64,000 nt of DNA from Campylobacter vulpis (GTDB lineage: Bacteria; Campylobacterota; Campylobacteria; Campylobacterales; Campylobacteraceae): NCBI RefSeq assembly GCF_014217995.1, contig NZ_CP041617.1:1-64000 (forward strand). Direction: 5' to 3'. Positions 11,985 to 20,802 of this stretch are shown piece by piece. The stretch's first letter is position 1, and each line of letters begins with the position of its first letter. A program made the position numbers and the translations under genes. The notes below the pieces were generated by a model. It saw only the letters and a list, made by a program, of their open reading frames with translations, was not told the origin of the DNA and made no database searches.

Positions 11985-12196
11985 AAAAATCCTTTTTGTA
12001 AATTTGTGGTATTAAATTGTAAAATAAGTCTGTAAAAAACTTAAGAAGACTGCGTAAAATGTATGTAAAATTAACATTTCACGCGTTTGCAAATCACTCA
12101 TAACAAGCTGTGATTTTTGTATCTTTGATGAGGGGTTAAGTGGAAAGTAAAGTGCTTTTTTCGCCAAATAACTCTTTGCAACTAAATTGAGCCCTC
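11985..12196. other. Intergenic stretch before the accessory island
   Basis: No supported gene. A 64-codon minus-strand frame (12012-12206) has no ribosome site and no recognisable motif; it overlaps the gene fragment at 12197-12340. The phoX promoter should lie close to 12000-12050. The change in word usage towards frequent AGATTCT/AGAATCT begins downstream of here. Confidence 0.4.
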
Positions 12197-12340
12197 TCAT
12201 AGCCATTTGTTCACACCTTTAACTTCCCATAGCGACATATTGAGATGAAGCAATAAAATCTTATCGTTTTTAGTAGTGGGGATTTGCCCTATTATCTTGC
12301 AATATCTTTCCCAGCCACACGCTGAATCGTAAGGCATATC
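12197..12340 (-). pseudogene. C-terminal fragment of an unidentified protein
   Basis: In one minus-strand frame the segment reads DMPYDSACGWERYCKIIGQI and continues through KILLLHLNMSLWE to the stop TGA at 12199-12197. There is no start codon or 5-prime part; upstream the frame runs out of phase into the kinase remnant. The well-formed, protein-like sequence ending in a stop suggests the 3-prime end of a lost gene. I do not recognise the family. Confidence 0.45.
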
Positions 12341-12756
12341 ACGCTTATAGCCCCTTGCATTTCATTTTCATAGTCTTCTTGTATCTCAATAAAGGGGAGT
12401 TTATATTGTTTGCATTGTGCTTTTAACGCACTATGTTCTTTTATAAGCTGCTCTTTACTAGCTACATAAGATTCTTTGCGTTTTTCTATGGCATTTTCCT
12501 TATTTTGGCGTTAAATACACGCCCTCGAGTATGAGGTTTTGCTCATTGCAAGTCTCATAATGCCTTGCACGATATTCCATAAAAATGCAGTGATTTTAGA
12601 ATCTTCTTCAACACTAAAAGGCGGATTTTCCACCCCTTTTATAAAGCCCATTTTTAAATGGTCTAAACTCATATAAGGATAGTGATACATTTCAAGCAGT
12701 CTTTGTGCTAGAAGTGTTTTGCCTGTATGGCTTTCCCCACCGATTAGAATTATCAT
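12292..12756 (-). pseudogene. Broken P-loop kinase (adenylate kinase-like)
   Basis: The ATG at 12756 is preceded by AAGGACTT and opens MIILIGGESHTGKTLLAQRL, a Walker A (GGESHTGKT) of the small P-loop kinase type seen in adenylate/shikimate-kinase-like proteins, followed by YPYMSLDHLKMGFI. Near 12550 the frame shifts: the homologous continuation EQNLILEGVYLTPK is read in the next frame and meets a stop. The remainder (ENAIEKRKESYVASKEQLIK to about 12292) lies in a third phase. At least two lesions, probably with an internal deletion, leave no functional kinase. The intact 5-prime open frame (12511-12756) would give about 80 residues containing only the nucleotide-binding part. Confidence 0.75.
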
Positions 12757-12925
12757 AAGTCCTTCTCCACACATTTTGGTATATTTTGTATTATAAAAAC
12801 AATTCGCATACAAGGGTAAAATTATATCAAAGCTTACAAATTTAGATAGCGGTATGCTTTATATGCTCTCAAATCTTATGGTCTAGGCTACTTGTTAAAT
12901 CCTAGATTCTAGCTATTTTGACTTT

Positions 12926-13267
12926 TCACTCCTTGTAAAAGTCATCTGTCTGTGCTTTAGAATCTAGCCTTGTGAGTTTAAAAATCACAGGACGGATTCC
13001 ATCATTGCACGAGTTTATCGCCACACCGGGCTTTTTAATCCAATCTTTAAAATAAAATACGCTGTCCTTATCGCTATGTGCGAGTGCAAATACATATTGA
13101 TAAATCGCCTTCCACGCCTCATCACAAAATCCTTGCGGTTTATCAAAGCCAAGCGAGATAAAGCTCTCTCCAACTTTGTGTATAGGACACGCGCCTTCCA
13201 CGCCATATTCTTTAGCCAACTCTTCATCAAAATGCGTTTTTATCACTTCAATTTTCACTTTATACAT
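12926..13267 (-). CDS. TIGR04076-like small protein
   Basis: The 113-residue product resembles the TIGR04076 family of short uncharacterised proteins: YKVKIEVIK at the N-terminus, a central CPIHKVGESF segment, then AWKAIYQYVFALAH and a C-terminal ACP-type phrase (INSCNDGIRPVIFKL). Cysteines at the CPIHK and SCNDG positions are conserved in the family as I remember it and may bind a metal, but the function is not known. GGAAAAGC precedes the ATG. It stands alone on the minus strand between gene fragments and the acetyltransferase, within the compositionally distinct island. Confidence 0.7.
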   Translation of the reverse strand: MYKVKIEVIKTHFDEELAKEYGVEGACPIHKVGESFISLGFDKPQGFCDEAWKAIYQYVFALAHSDKDSVFYFKDWIKKPGVAINSCNDGIRPVIFKLTRLDSKAQTDDFYKE

Positions 13268-13388
13268 TGCTTTTCCTTTAAATTTTTAAGCATACCTATC
13301 AGTTTATGCTTAATTTCATCTCATTTAGATTCTAAAATCTATCTATTTTGCACCCCAAGCCCTGCACCCGCCCATAAAGGTATAGAAT

Positions 13389-13973
13389 CTATAATTCTAG
13401 CTTTTTTAGAATCTTAGCTGGATTTCCGCCGACAATGACATTTGGCGGGACATCTTTAGTTACCACGCTTCCTGCGGCAATGATTGAATTTTCTCCAATA
13501 GTAACTCCCGGGCAAATCGTGGCATTTATCCCTATCCATACCCTATCTTTTATCACAATGGGCTTACAAAAAGTCGCCTTGCGATTATAGGGGTTAAAGT
13601 CGTGATTGATTGTGGTGAGACATACCTTTGGGGCGATAAACACATCATCACCGATTGTAATCCCACCCCTATCCATAAAAGTGCAAGAGCTATTCATAAA
13701 GAAGTTTTTGCCTACCTTGATATTGCGTCCAAAATCTGTATAAAAGGGTGGGAATATCCAAGTGCTAGAATCCACTTCATAGCCTACAATTTCGCTAAAA
13801 ACAGCCCTTGCAGAATCTTTATCTAGTGCTTGTGTGTTTAGCTTATGGACTAGCTTTTGCGTGTTTTCTATAACGGCTAAAATCTGTGAAAAATCCTTAT
13901 CATCTGGACTTATTAGCTCTCCATTTATATCCCGTGTGAAAATGTCTTTGCCTTTGTTGTTTATATCTTGCAT
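13389..13973 (-). CDS. Sugar O-acetyltransferase, maltose/galactoside acetyltransferase type
   Basis: Left-handed beta-helix acetyltransferase using acetyl-CoA. From the ATG at 13973 the product is 194 residues, the usual length for the Maa/LacA/NodL group. The N-terminal helical domain ([20 protein letters not shown]) leads into hexapeptide repeats: [37 protein letters not shown], the catalytic TTINHDFNP (His), then [20 protein letters not shown] and GNPAKILK. A longer frame begins at 14138, but that extension has no family similarity and no ribosome site. Its place in an island with glycosylation genes suggests a sugar substrate; free maltose or galactoside detoxification is equally possible. 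Confidence 0.88.
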   Translation of the reverse strand: MQDINNKGKDIFTRDINGELISPDDKDFSQILAVIENTQKLVHKLNTQALDKDSARAVFSEIVGYEVDSSTWIFPPFYTDFGRNIKVGKNFFMNSSCTFMDRGGITIGDDVFIAPKVCLTTINHDFNPYNRKATFCKPIVIKDRVWIGINATICPGVTIGENSIIAAGSVVTKDVPPNVIVGGNPAKILKKLEL

Positions 13974-14138
13974 AGTTGTATCCTTGTAGGTTTTTATAAA
14001 ATCTAGTGGCAATCTTGCGATTAAGATTCTACAATAAAAGTATAAAGCCTGACACCTAGTGTTTGTCAAGAGAGGTAGGATTTGCATTCCTTTAATATGT
14101 GTTTTGTTTAATTGTAAAAATTTCTTCACAAATTGCAA

Positions 14139-15197
14139 TTAAAATTTTTCAAGCACCCATAAGTATTCAAATACACCATTTTTCTGCACTTTAACATTAC
14201 TTTTAAATCGCCTATAAGGAATTTCATAAAAACTTACTTTACCAAAGGATTCTAAAAGCTTAAAAATAGAATCCTTTGGCATAATGCCATCGCTATTGTA
14301 ACTTAACACTAAGTTTTTATAGCAAGGTAATTTTGCAATATTTTCTAGCTGTATTAAAGCAGTTTTTGCATTACAAAATAGGCTTTTTTGCTCCCCCCAC
14401 TCACGCATTCCAGCCACGCCTTTAATGCTAGGATTATCATATCTTGCAAGGGTTTCTAGTAAATGATAATTTGGGGCGTATTGTCTTTGATTATAAGGTG
14501 GGTCAAGATAAAGTATATCAATAGACTTTTTAAAACTTTGCAAAATCTTCACGCTATCCCCGCAAAAGCACTCCCCGCTTATGCCCTGCGAAAACTCAAT
14601 AGCCTTTAACATAAAAGGCTTTAAAGCTCTTTTATCCCAACTCTTACAAAATGCTGCATACACACCTGCCACATTTGCAAATAAAGACACAGATTCTAAA
14701 AGCGTGGCAAGGAGGATAAAATACTCACTCTCGTTGATATGATTTTCACTTTTCCATTGCTCTATTTGCAAACGCATCGCATCTATTTTTTGTGCGTTTT
14801 CTTGTGTGAAATACATTCTTGCATTTGTCGGGCTGGGTGCATAATGTGTGCCAATAAAGCCTTGCACACCACGCAAAGAATTTAAAAAATTTAGCACCTT
14901 TTCATAAGGAGTGTTAAAAAAAGTGCGACTTTGCAAGGATTGTTTTTCTATAAGTGGCAAAAGCTTTTCAAAAGTTGGAATCCCATACTCCAAATATGCT
15001 TTTTGCAAACAATAAGAAAAATACAGCATATCACTACCATACACTTTAAAGCCTTTATACCTAAAGAATTTCCCAACACTCACACTGCCGCTAAAAACAT
15101 CAAAAAAGCTTTGGTTTTCTGCCTTAACAAGCCCAAGTTTTTGTAAAAAGTCATAAATGATGGGGGCTAATTTTTCTTTATTGCCAATAAAACGCAT
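14139..15197 (-). CDS. DNA adenine-N6 methyltransferase (D12 class), second of the R-M pair
   Basis: Site-specific adenine methyltransferase. From ATG 15197 the product is 352 residues, starting MRFIGNKEKLAPIIYDFL. It has the N-terminal GNK element, SAM-binding motif FFDVFSGSVSVGKFF, and the catalytic DPPYNQRQY that marks beta-class N6-adenine enzymes of the D12 family. It overlaps the preceding methyltransferase gene by 20 bases and is the last gene of the REase-M-M operon. Two adenine methyltransferases with one endonuclease is typical of systems with an asymmetric (type IIS-like) recognition site, each enzyme modifying one strand; the site cannot be read from the sequence. Confidence 0.88.
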   Translation of the reverse strand: MRFIGNKEKLAPIIYDFLQKLGLVKAENQSFFDVFSGSVSVGKFFRYKGFKVYGSDMLYFSYCLQKAYLEYGIPTFEKLLPLIEKQSLQSRTFFNTPYEKVLNFLNSLRGVQGFIGTHYAPSPTNARMYFTQENAQKIDAMRLQIEQWKSENHINESEYFILLATLLESVSLFANVAGVYAAFCKSWDKRALKPFMLKAIEFSQGISGECFCGDSVKILQSFKKSIDILYLDPPYNQRQYAPNYHLLETLARYDNPSIKGVAGMREWGEQKSLFCNAKTALIQLENIAKLPCYKNLVLSYNSDGIMPKDSIFKLLESFGKVSFYEIPYRRFKSNVKVQKNGVFEYLWVLEKF

Positions 15198-16098
15198 TAT
15201 CCGCCTTGTAATTTGTAATGAATACCTCTTGCGTGTGTTGTTTATCCCTATATTTTGCTTGATAATTTGCATTTGTATAGTGTGCTTGTATAGTGTAGAT
15301 ATAAAAATTATGCGTCTCTAACCATTGTTTTAAAAGCTTATTTTCTTGTCCTTTGTGGGTAAGGACATTTGAAAGCCCAAAGAGAATGCCTTTAGAATCT
15401 AGTTTGCTAAGAGAGTTTAAAAGCCGTTTTTCTAGGCTTTCATTCCAGCCACTAAAACCCCTTTTACCATCATTATAAGTGCCCTGCGTGATAAGATAGG
15501 GTGGGTCGCAATACACAAACAATTCTTTATCTTGCATAGAATCTAAAGTGCTAAAAATTTCACTAAAATCAAGGCTAGAAAATGTGATACTGATTTGTTG
15601 TAGGGATTGTATAAAATCAATGAGATTGATTTTCATTTGTGGGTTAAAACTTGAGCGATTTCTGCCAAAAGGGGTATTAAAATGATGTGCGTTATTAAAG
15701 CGTATTTGATGATTAAAACTAAAAGCAAGAAGTGCAAGTAATTTTAAAGGATGTTTATATGCATTATAATCCTGTCTTAAAAGTTTATAACCCTCTGCAT
15801 TTTCTTTGCTTAAATCATAAAAATGTATGATTTGCTCTATTTCTTGCAGTGTTTTCTCTAAAGGATTTTGTTGCAAAAATTCTAAAAGAGCGATAAGATA
15901 ACTTAAATTATCATTTGCCAAAATTCGCTTAGCATTGACATTGATTGCTACATTACAACCTCCACAAAACACATCTATAAAAGTATCAATTCTTTTAGGA
16001 AATAAGGGTAGAATTTGGGGTAAGATTTTGTATTTTCCGCCAATGTAATTAAGCGGTGATTTGATATAGCTTGGTTTTGAGTGTATTATTTTTGTCAT
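15178..16098 (-). CDS. DNA adenine-N6 methyltransferase, Dam/MboI-M type
   Basis: D12-class N6-adenine methyltransferase. The preferred start at 16098 overlaps the endonuclease stop in an ATGA arrangement, giving 306 residues; an in-frame ATG four codons upstream is also possible. Motifs in order: SPLNYIGGKYKILPQILPL (SAM-binding), FIDVFCGGCNVAINV, the target-recognition middle region with FGRNRSSFNPQMK, and the catalytic YCDPPYLITQGTYN, then the QEVFITNY tail. This is the DpnM/MboIA type. It sits between the endonuclease and the second methyltransferase, with overlapping ends on both sides, so the three are translated as an operon. Confidence 0.9.
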   Translation of the reverse strand: MTKIIHSKPSYIKSPLNYIGGKYKILPQILPLFPKRIDTFIDVFCGGCNVAINVNAKRILANDNLSYLIALLEFLQQNPLEKTLQEIEQIIHFYDLSKENAEGYKLLRQDYNAYKHPLKLLALLAFSFNHQIRFNNAHHFNTPFGRNRSSFNPQMKINLIDFIQSLQQISITFSSLDFSEIFSTLDSMQDKELFVYCDPPYLITQGTYNDGKRGFSGWNESLEKRLLNSLSKLDSKGILFGLSNVLTHKGQENKLLKQWLETHNFYIYTIQAHYTNANYQAKYRDKQHTQEVFITNYKADNAFYWQ

Positions 16099-17486
16099 TT
16101 TGGTTTCCAAAATGCGAGTAAATTTTCTAAGCTTTGTGTAAAAATTTTTGGTGCTTTAATCCCTAAAATCATCTTACCTTTTTCGTTAAGTAAAAAACCT
16201 ACTTCAATATCTATAATTTCCTCACATAAAGAGCCATAAAGCACAAGAGTGCGGATAATTTTATAATTTTTATAATATTTTGAGATATATTCTGTCTCTA
16301 TGCAATCATAATTGTTTAATTCTTTGATTCCTTGTTGCTTGTTTATATATTTTTTACCCTCAATATTGATAATTTCAAGGTTTTTAGGGTCAAGTAAAAT
16401 CAAATCAGGAATAAAAAGCCTTGCCTTTTTATTGCCTTGCTTATAAGATTGCTTATCCTCATATTTTTGTAACGCTATGTAATTACCATCTGCTGTTAAA
16501 AAATAGCTTTTTTCACATCCTGCGTGATTTTCAAAAATTCCATAAGCACTGCTAAAATGCTCCACAACAAGATGGATAAAAATTGTCGCAAGTTTCTCGC
16601 CTTGTGTTTCATAATGCCAATATGTTTGTGGTAATTTTGCTTTTGGAATTGTAAGTCCATCTAAGTCAATATGTAGCACATTTGCTATTTGTATAAATTT
16701 ATTATTTTTACCAAGATGTTTTTGTTCTAAGCCGTGATGTGTGATAGTAAGATTCTCTTTAAACCCCAGCTTTCGTAACGCTGCACAAATACCACTTACC
16801 GCCCCAATATTTGGGTCGTGAGATAGGGTATTTGCTTTAAAAAGTCTTGCACTTATAAAGATTATATCTTTAACTTTGTGGATGTTGAGTGGAGTATTAT
16901 TTTTTGGTGGTTTTCTCATTGAATTTTTATAGGCTACCAATTCTTCAATATTTTCAAAAGGTTTTAAAATCTCATTATTTTCTCTAAAATCCTTTCCCAT
17001 AATCTCCACACCCAAGGTGCGTAAAATCCTTGTGCCAAAAATTGAAGTTTGTGTGGGACTTTTGAGTTCGGTTTTAAGATTGTAAAGCATAATTTTTGTT
17101 GTCTGTGGATAAAAATTGTTAAGATAGACAAATTTAGTAATGCGTTGATATACGCCTGTATTTCGGCTTTCACTATCGTTTGTCTTTGTCTCTTCAATCG
17201 CATAAAGTGGAATATCTTTAGGAGTAGGCTCATTCTCTTGAAAAAATATAAGATAATCTACAAAACTACCCGTCCCACTCACAATTTTGACATAGATTTT
17301 TTCAATCGCCTTGCACGACACGCCTAGAATCTCATAGCTAAAAGTAAAGCAATTTTCTTTAACAATGGGTAAAATCTTAAGAGTATCCACAAAAGCACAA
17401 AACTTTTTATCCTGTAAAAATCTTGTGATTATAGTGTGTAAAACCTCTTGTTTTGGTCGCTCTTCTGTGAGAATATAGAGATTCAT
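16095..17486 (-). CDS. Predicted type II restriction endonuclease
   Basis: The 463-residue protein is not a methyltransferase and starts the operon that continues into two adenine methyltransferases. A PD-(D/E)XK-like active site is visible: SFVDYLIFF (catalytic Asp) followed about 20 residues later by LYAIEETKTND (E-x-K), then GVYQRITKF. A second region with LFIPDLILLDPKNLEIINIEGKK (D...E-G-K) near residue 370 looks like another nuclease-core-like element, so either may hold the catalytic site. Its size and its pair of partner methyltransferases favour a type IIS-like enzyme. I cannot name the specificity. GGCAAACA precedes the ATG. The gene appears intact. Confidence 0.75.
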   Translation of the reverse strand: MNLYILTEERPKQEVLHTIITRFLQDKKFCAFVDTLKILPIVKENCFTFSYEILGVSCKAIEKIYVKIVSGTGSFVDYLIFFQENEPTPKDIPLYAIEETKTNDSESRNTGVYQRITKFVYLNNFYPQTTKIMLYNLKTELKSPTQTSIFGTRILRTLGVEIMGKDFRENNEILKPFENIEELVAYKNSMRKPPKNNTPLNIHKVKDIIFISARLFKANTLSHDPNIGAVSGICAALRKLGFKENLTITHHGLEQKHLGKNNKFIQIANVLHIDLDGLTIPKAKLPQTYWHYETQGEKLATIFIHLVVEHFSSAYGIFENHAGCEKSYFLTADGNYIALQKYEDKQSYKQGNKKARLFIPDLILLDPKNLEIINIEGKKYINKQQGIKELNNYDCIETEYISKYYKNYKIIRTLVLYGSLCEEIIDIEVGFLLNEKGKMILGIKAPKIFTQSLENLLAFWKPK

Positions 17487-17591
17487 TGTTTGCCTTTGTG
17501 TTTTGCAGGGATTATACCACAGAGTTCTTGCATTATGTAGCCACTCCTTTGCGGAATGTCATAGAAATAATTAAGGTAAATATTTTCTAGC

Positions 17592-17858
17592 TTAAAATTT
17601 TTCTAAATCAAAAGAATCTTGTGTAAAAAAGCCTTGATAAATGATGAAATTTGAATGCAAAAAATCATTAATGATAATTTTATTAAACTCTTTCTTTTTA
17701 GCAAAATACTCACTCACAACCCCCGTGCCACTAAACACATCAAAAAAGCTAAGATTTTTCTTATCTCTATAATCAAAGCTTTTTAAAATGCTTGTATCAA
17801 TAGAATCTAAAAGCTTTGTTTTAGCTCCTGTGTAGCGGCGAGATGAGAGAGAAAACAT
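17592..17858 (-). pseudogene. Truncated DNA adenine methyltransferase, N-terminal remnant
   Basis: The 88-codon frame begins MFSLSSRRYTGAKTKLLDSI and contains FFDVFSGTGVVSEYFAKK, the SAM-binding start of a D12-class methyltransferase, then IIINDFLHSNFIIYQGFF. It ends at codon 88, before any DPPY motif; functional relatives are about 300-400 residues. In a shifted frame just downstream, KLENIYLNYFYDIP may be a few further residues of the same gene before the endonuclease start. It is therefore the 5-prime stump of a third methyltransferase, probably from another restriction-modification system replaced or deleted at this site. Confidence 0.75.
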
Positions 17859-18095
17859 TTTGGCCTTTCTTTGCGAGTATTAATTTGTAAGCATTAAAAG
17901 GCAGAATTATACAATATTTGCGTAAGCGTGGATTATCAGCATAACTTAAGGCAGTGGATTTAGAATCTATCTTTAGGTTTGATTCTTATTTTATCAGCTT
18001 TGGGCAGTTTGGAATAAGTCAATGCAAAAAAAGGTTAATGTAAGAAGGAGTAATACAAAAAGGATTAATATAGGAATAAGTCAATAAAAGGTCAA
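17859..18095. other. Intergenic region with short direct repeats
   Basis: No gene seen. Two imperfect copies of GGAATAAGTCAAT followed by an A-rich stretch and a GGTTAAT/GGTCAATTAA ending lie about 62 bases apart (18010 and 18072), next to a similar GGATTAATATA. They could be scars of recombination at the boundary between the R-M module and the MerR gene, or MerR-related sites; neither is established. Confidence 0.3.
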
Positions 18096-18515
18096 TTAAC
18101 ACCGCTTTTCACACTCTTTATAATCTCTGCTTTGTGGGTTAAAGGTATCTACACCCTTTTCTATCATCTCATCATACATTCTAAGTTTTGTCTCTAGTCT
18201 TTGTGAAATCTCTTGCAGTGAAGCGATATGTGCTTGTAAATTTGCATAGCTTTTTTGCAATAATGCCCTGCGTTTTGGTGCAGTTTTAATGCCCCCGCTT
18301 AACGCCTCCGCATACTCTCTAATTTCTTTCAAGCTCATTCCACACTGCCTAAGCCAGTCTATCCACTTCACCCACTCCATATCGCTTTTTGCAAAGTAAC
18401 GCACCCCATTTTCATCGCGTTCCACAAAGGGAAATAGCCCCTTATCAAGCCAGAATCTAATCTTTCTTGAAGGGATATTTGTCGCCCTCTCAACTTCTAT
18501 GATTGTATATGCCAT
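18096..18515 (-). CDS. MerR-family transcriptional regulator
   Basis: The 139-residue protein has an N-terminal MerR winged helix-turn-helix (YTIIEVERATNIPSRKIRFWLDKGLFP, then ENGVRYFAKSDMEWVKWIDWLRQCGMSLKEIREYAE) and a C-terminal coiled coil (LLQKSYANLQAHIASLQEIS... RMYDEMI) for dimerisation. There is no cysteine pair for metal sensing in the usual place; two Cys occur at the very end (CEKRC). MerR proteins of this type with no ligand domain usually act as homodimers on nearby promoters. Neighbours are the R-M module downstream and the glycan operon upstream, so either could be a target; no operator was identified. Confidence 0.85.
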   Translation of the reverse strand: MAYTIIEVERATNIPSRKIRFWLDKGLFPFVERDENGVRYFAKSDMEWVKWIDWLRQCGMSLKEIREYAEALSGGIKTAPKRRALLQKSYANLQAHIASLQEISQRLETKLRMYDEMIEKGVDTFNPQSRDYKECEKRC

Positions 18516-18606
18516 TTGTTTGTCCTTGTGGTATTATTTTGTAAGTTATTTCTATAAAAAAGTCAAATTTGCATCTCTTAGCTTACTTAGTTTATGTCTT
18601 AATTTA

Positions 18607-20802
18607 TTATAGATATTTTTCTACAAAATCGCAACATTTTATATAATTATCATAATATAAGCTTTGATTCTGCTTACAAAATTTTTTAAATTCTTGCAGA
18701 CTTTGTTGAATCTTTTTGCTTAATTTCTTATATGGTTGTTGGCATTCTCTTTTATGTAGCTTGTTGCAAATTAGCTTATCTAGCGTTTCTATGCGATACA
18801 TATTTGCATAAATTTTTGTTTTAAGATTCTGCAATTCTTGTTTGAATAATCTTTGCATTTCATCATAGCTTAATGGATTTTTTTGCTTATAAGATACGCA
18901 TAAATGCTGAAAAATACGATAAAACACTAATCCCACAAAATCACTTTGAATCTTTTTGCACTCTATATTTAATGCTATGCTATTACGAATATGAAGTAAT
19001 GGTAGATTCAAAGCCCTTAGGGTATAGCAATGCAACTCTTTGTGTATAATCGCCCAGTTAAAATCACTACGGCGATTATAACGCTTCTTATTTGGTGTGA
19101 AATTTGGTAATTTTAGCAACAAAGGATTATAAATAATGCTATTGCCACCCCTATGAATAGAATCTTTTTGCAAGATTCCTATCTTAGTTTTAGGCATTGC
19201 AAGTTTTCTAGTGGCTATGCAGCCTTTTTGAAGTTTTGCTATTATATCTTTTGGAGGCATATCACTAAAGAAAGGGTATTCTAAAAATGTAAAATCCTTA
19301 CTACTTAAATCATAATAATATTCTTTTGCACAATAATCTTTTTCTTGTGTTATCTTTCGTGCGGGTGTATTTTGATTTTTCACGGCGTAGAATAAATCTA
19401 AAAGCTGTGTTCTTAGTGTGCTTAAAAAAGGCAGCGGTGGCTCTCCTACGACTCCACCAAACAAGCAGTCAATGCCACTATATTTATATGCAAAAATATG
19501 TGAAAAATAATCTATTTTATATGTGTTTTTTCCATCAAATCCACAAAATCTCAAGTCATCATCAACAATCCAAGTTACAAAATCATTCTCATAATGTTTT
19601 ATCCCTATTTTATATACAAAATGTTGTAATTTCGTGCGTGAAATAGCAATGCTATCCTTTTTATCCACAATGCTTAAATGAAAGTTAAAAGGGTATTGAC
19701 TTAATATTTCTTGCATTTTTGTTTCTAGCTTAGTGCTTGTAAGCACACAGATTTTAATACTTAAATTTGATTGCTTGGAAAGTGTGATTTTTATGAAAGA
19801 TTCTAAAAGCTCTTTTATATTTTTTGTATCAAAACAGGCAAAGGCTAAAATAAGATTTAAAGGTTTTGTAGAATCTTGTTGTGTTAAAGTTTTGTGTTTA
19901 TTATCTTGTTGTTCTAAAATTTTATAAGAATCTAATGTTTTAAAAGAGTGAAATTTGAAATTAAAAATATTTTTTGCTCTATTCAATGATTTCTCTTGCA
20001 ATATCAAAGAAAAATCATCTAAATACTTGCGGTAAAACAACTCTAATCCTTTGTGTTTTGCTTCCTTATTTGTCGTAATTCTCTCCCTATCATCATCTGC
20101 GAAGTGAGATACTAATGGCTTATTTATAAATTTTGTTTGAATCTTTTTACAAACTTCTATGTATTCTAAATAACGCATAATTAAATCTCTATCTGTCGTG
20201 CTAGGCATACTTTCATCAAATCCGCCTATAGCAAAAAATGCTCTCAAAGAGACAAAAAGATTACTTCCTTGTATATAGGGATTTTGCAAGAAAACATTTT
20301 CTTTTTGCAAGGTATTTTTATTCGCTTGAAGATTTTTTGTTTCATTACGAGTGCGATAGTAGATTCCACTAGCAATTAAGCCGACATTTTTATTTTTGTA
20401 TAAAACTTTAAGGCATTCTTGCAAATATGTTATATCCCAGCAGTCATCATCATCCAAAAAGGCAAAATAGCATTTCTTTTTATTCTTGCAAATACTAAGT
20501 AAATGAAAAGCGGCACTATTCCACGCTCCTGTGCCAGAATGCTTTTTTGTGCGATTATTATCTATAATTTGTGTTGGAAAATTATCACTAAAACATAATT
20601 CATCTCTTATGCTCTTAACTTTATTTTTAACCTTTTCTTTTTGTGCCTCATTAAAATCATCACAAGATATAATAACTCTAATTTTAGGCTTTATTTTAAG
20701 GGGTAATTGTTGCTTATAAACACTTTGCAACGCCCTATCAAATAAGCCTTCTATCCTATTGCTACTTAATGCAATAATCACACCAATTTCAAAGTTTCGC
20801 AA
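18607..20802 (-). CDS. Large protein with two glycosyltransferase-like halves
   Basis: The 731-residue protein opens with a GT-A (family 2) domain: IGVIIALSSNRIEGLFDRALQS, then AFLDDDDCWD (residues 115-123, metal-binding DxD), GSNLFVSLRAFFAIGGFDES and TDRDLIMRYLEY, the acceptor-side signature. A second half from about residue 310 (LNLILAFACFDTKNIKELL) has its own VTWIVDDDLRF and an ending rich in Lys/Arg and aromatic residues, suggesting a second glycosyltransferase-like or related domain. No membrane segments are obvious, so it is probably cytoplasmic or peripheral. It overlaps the upstream fusion gene by 14 bases and is last in a three-gene operon. Sugar and acceptor are unknown. Confidence 0.75.
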   Translation of the reverse strand: MRNFEIGVIIALSSNRIEGLFDRALQSVYKQQLPLKIKPKIRVIISCDDFNEAQKEKVKNKVKSIRDELCFSDNFPTQIIDNNRTKKHSGTGAWNSAAFHLLSICKNKKKCYFAFLDDDDCWDITYLQECLKVLYKNKNVGLIASGIYYRTRNETKNLQANKNTLQKENVFLQNPYIQGSNLFVSLRAFFAIGGFDESMPSTTDRDLIMRYLEYIEVCKKIQTKFINKPLVSHFADDDRERITTNKEAKHKGLELFYRKYLDDFSLILQEKSLNRAKNIFNFKFHSFKTLDSYKILEQQDNKHKTLTQQDSTKPLNLILAFACFDTKNIKELLESFIKITLSKQSNLSIKICVLTSTKLETKMQEILSQYPFNFHLSIVDKKDSIAISRTKLQHFVYKIGIKHYENDFVTWIVDDDLRFCGFDGKNTYKIDYFSHIFAYKYSGIDCLFGGVVGEPPLPFLSTLRTQLLDLFYAVKNQNTPARKITQEKDYCAKEYYYDLSSKDFTFLEYPFFSDMPPKDIIAKLQKGCIATRKLAMPKTKIGILQKDSIHRGGNSIIYNPLLLKLPNFTPNKKRYNRRSDFNWAIIHKELHCYTLRALNLPLLHIRNSIALNIECKKIQSDFVGLVFYRIFQHLCVSYKQKNPLSYDEMQRLFKQELQNLKTKIYANMYRIETLDKLICNKLHKRECQQPYKKLSKKIQQSLQEFKKFCKQNQSLYYDNYIKCCDFVEKYL

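Noticed and set aside
12012-12206. 64-codon minus-strand reading frame
   Set aside because: No ribosome site, no recognisable protein features, and it overlaps a different frame with better protein-like sequence (12197-12340).
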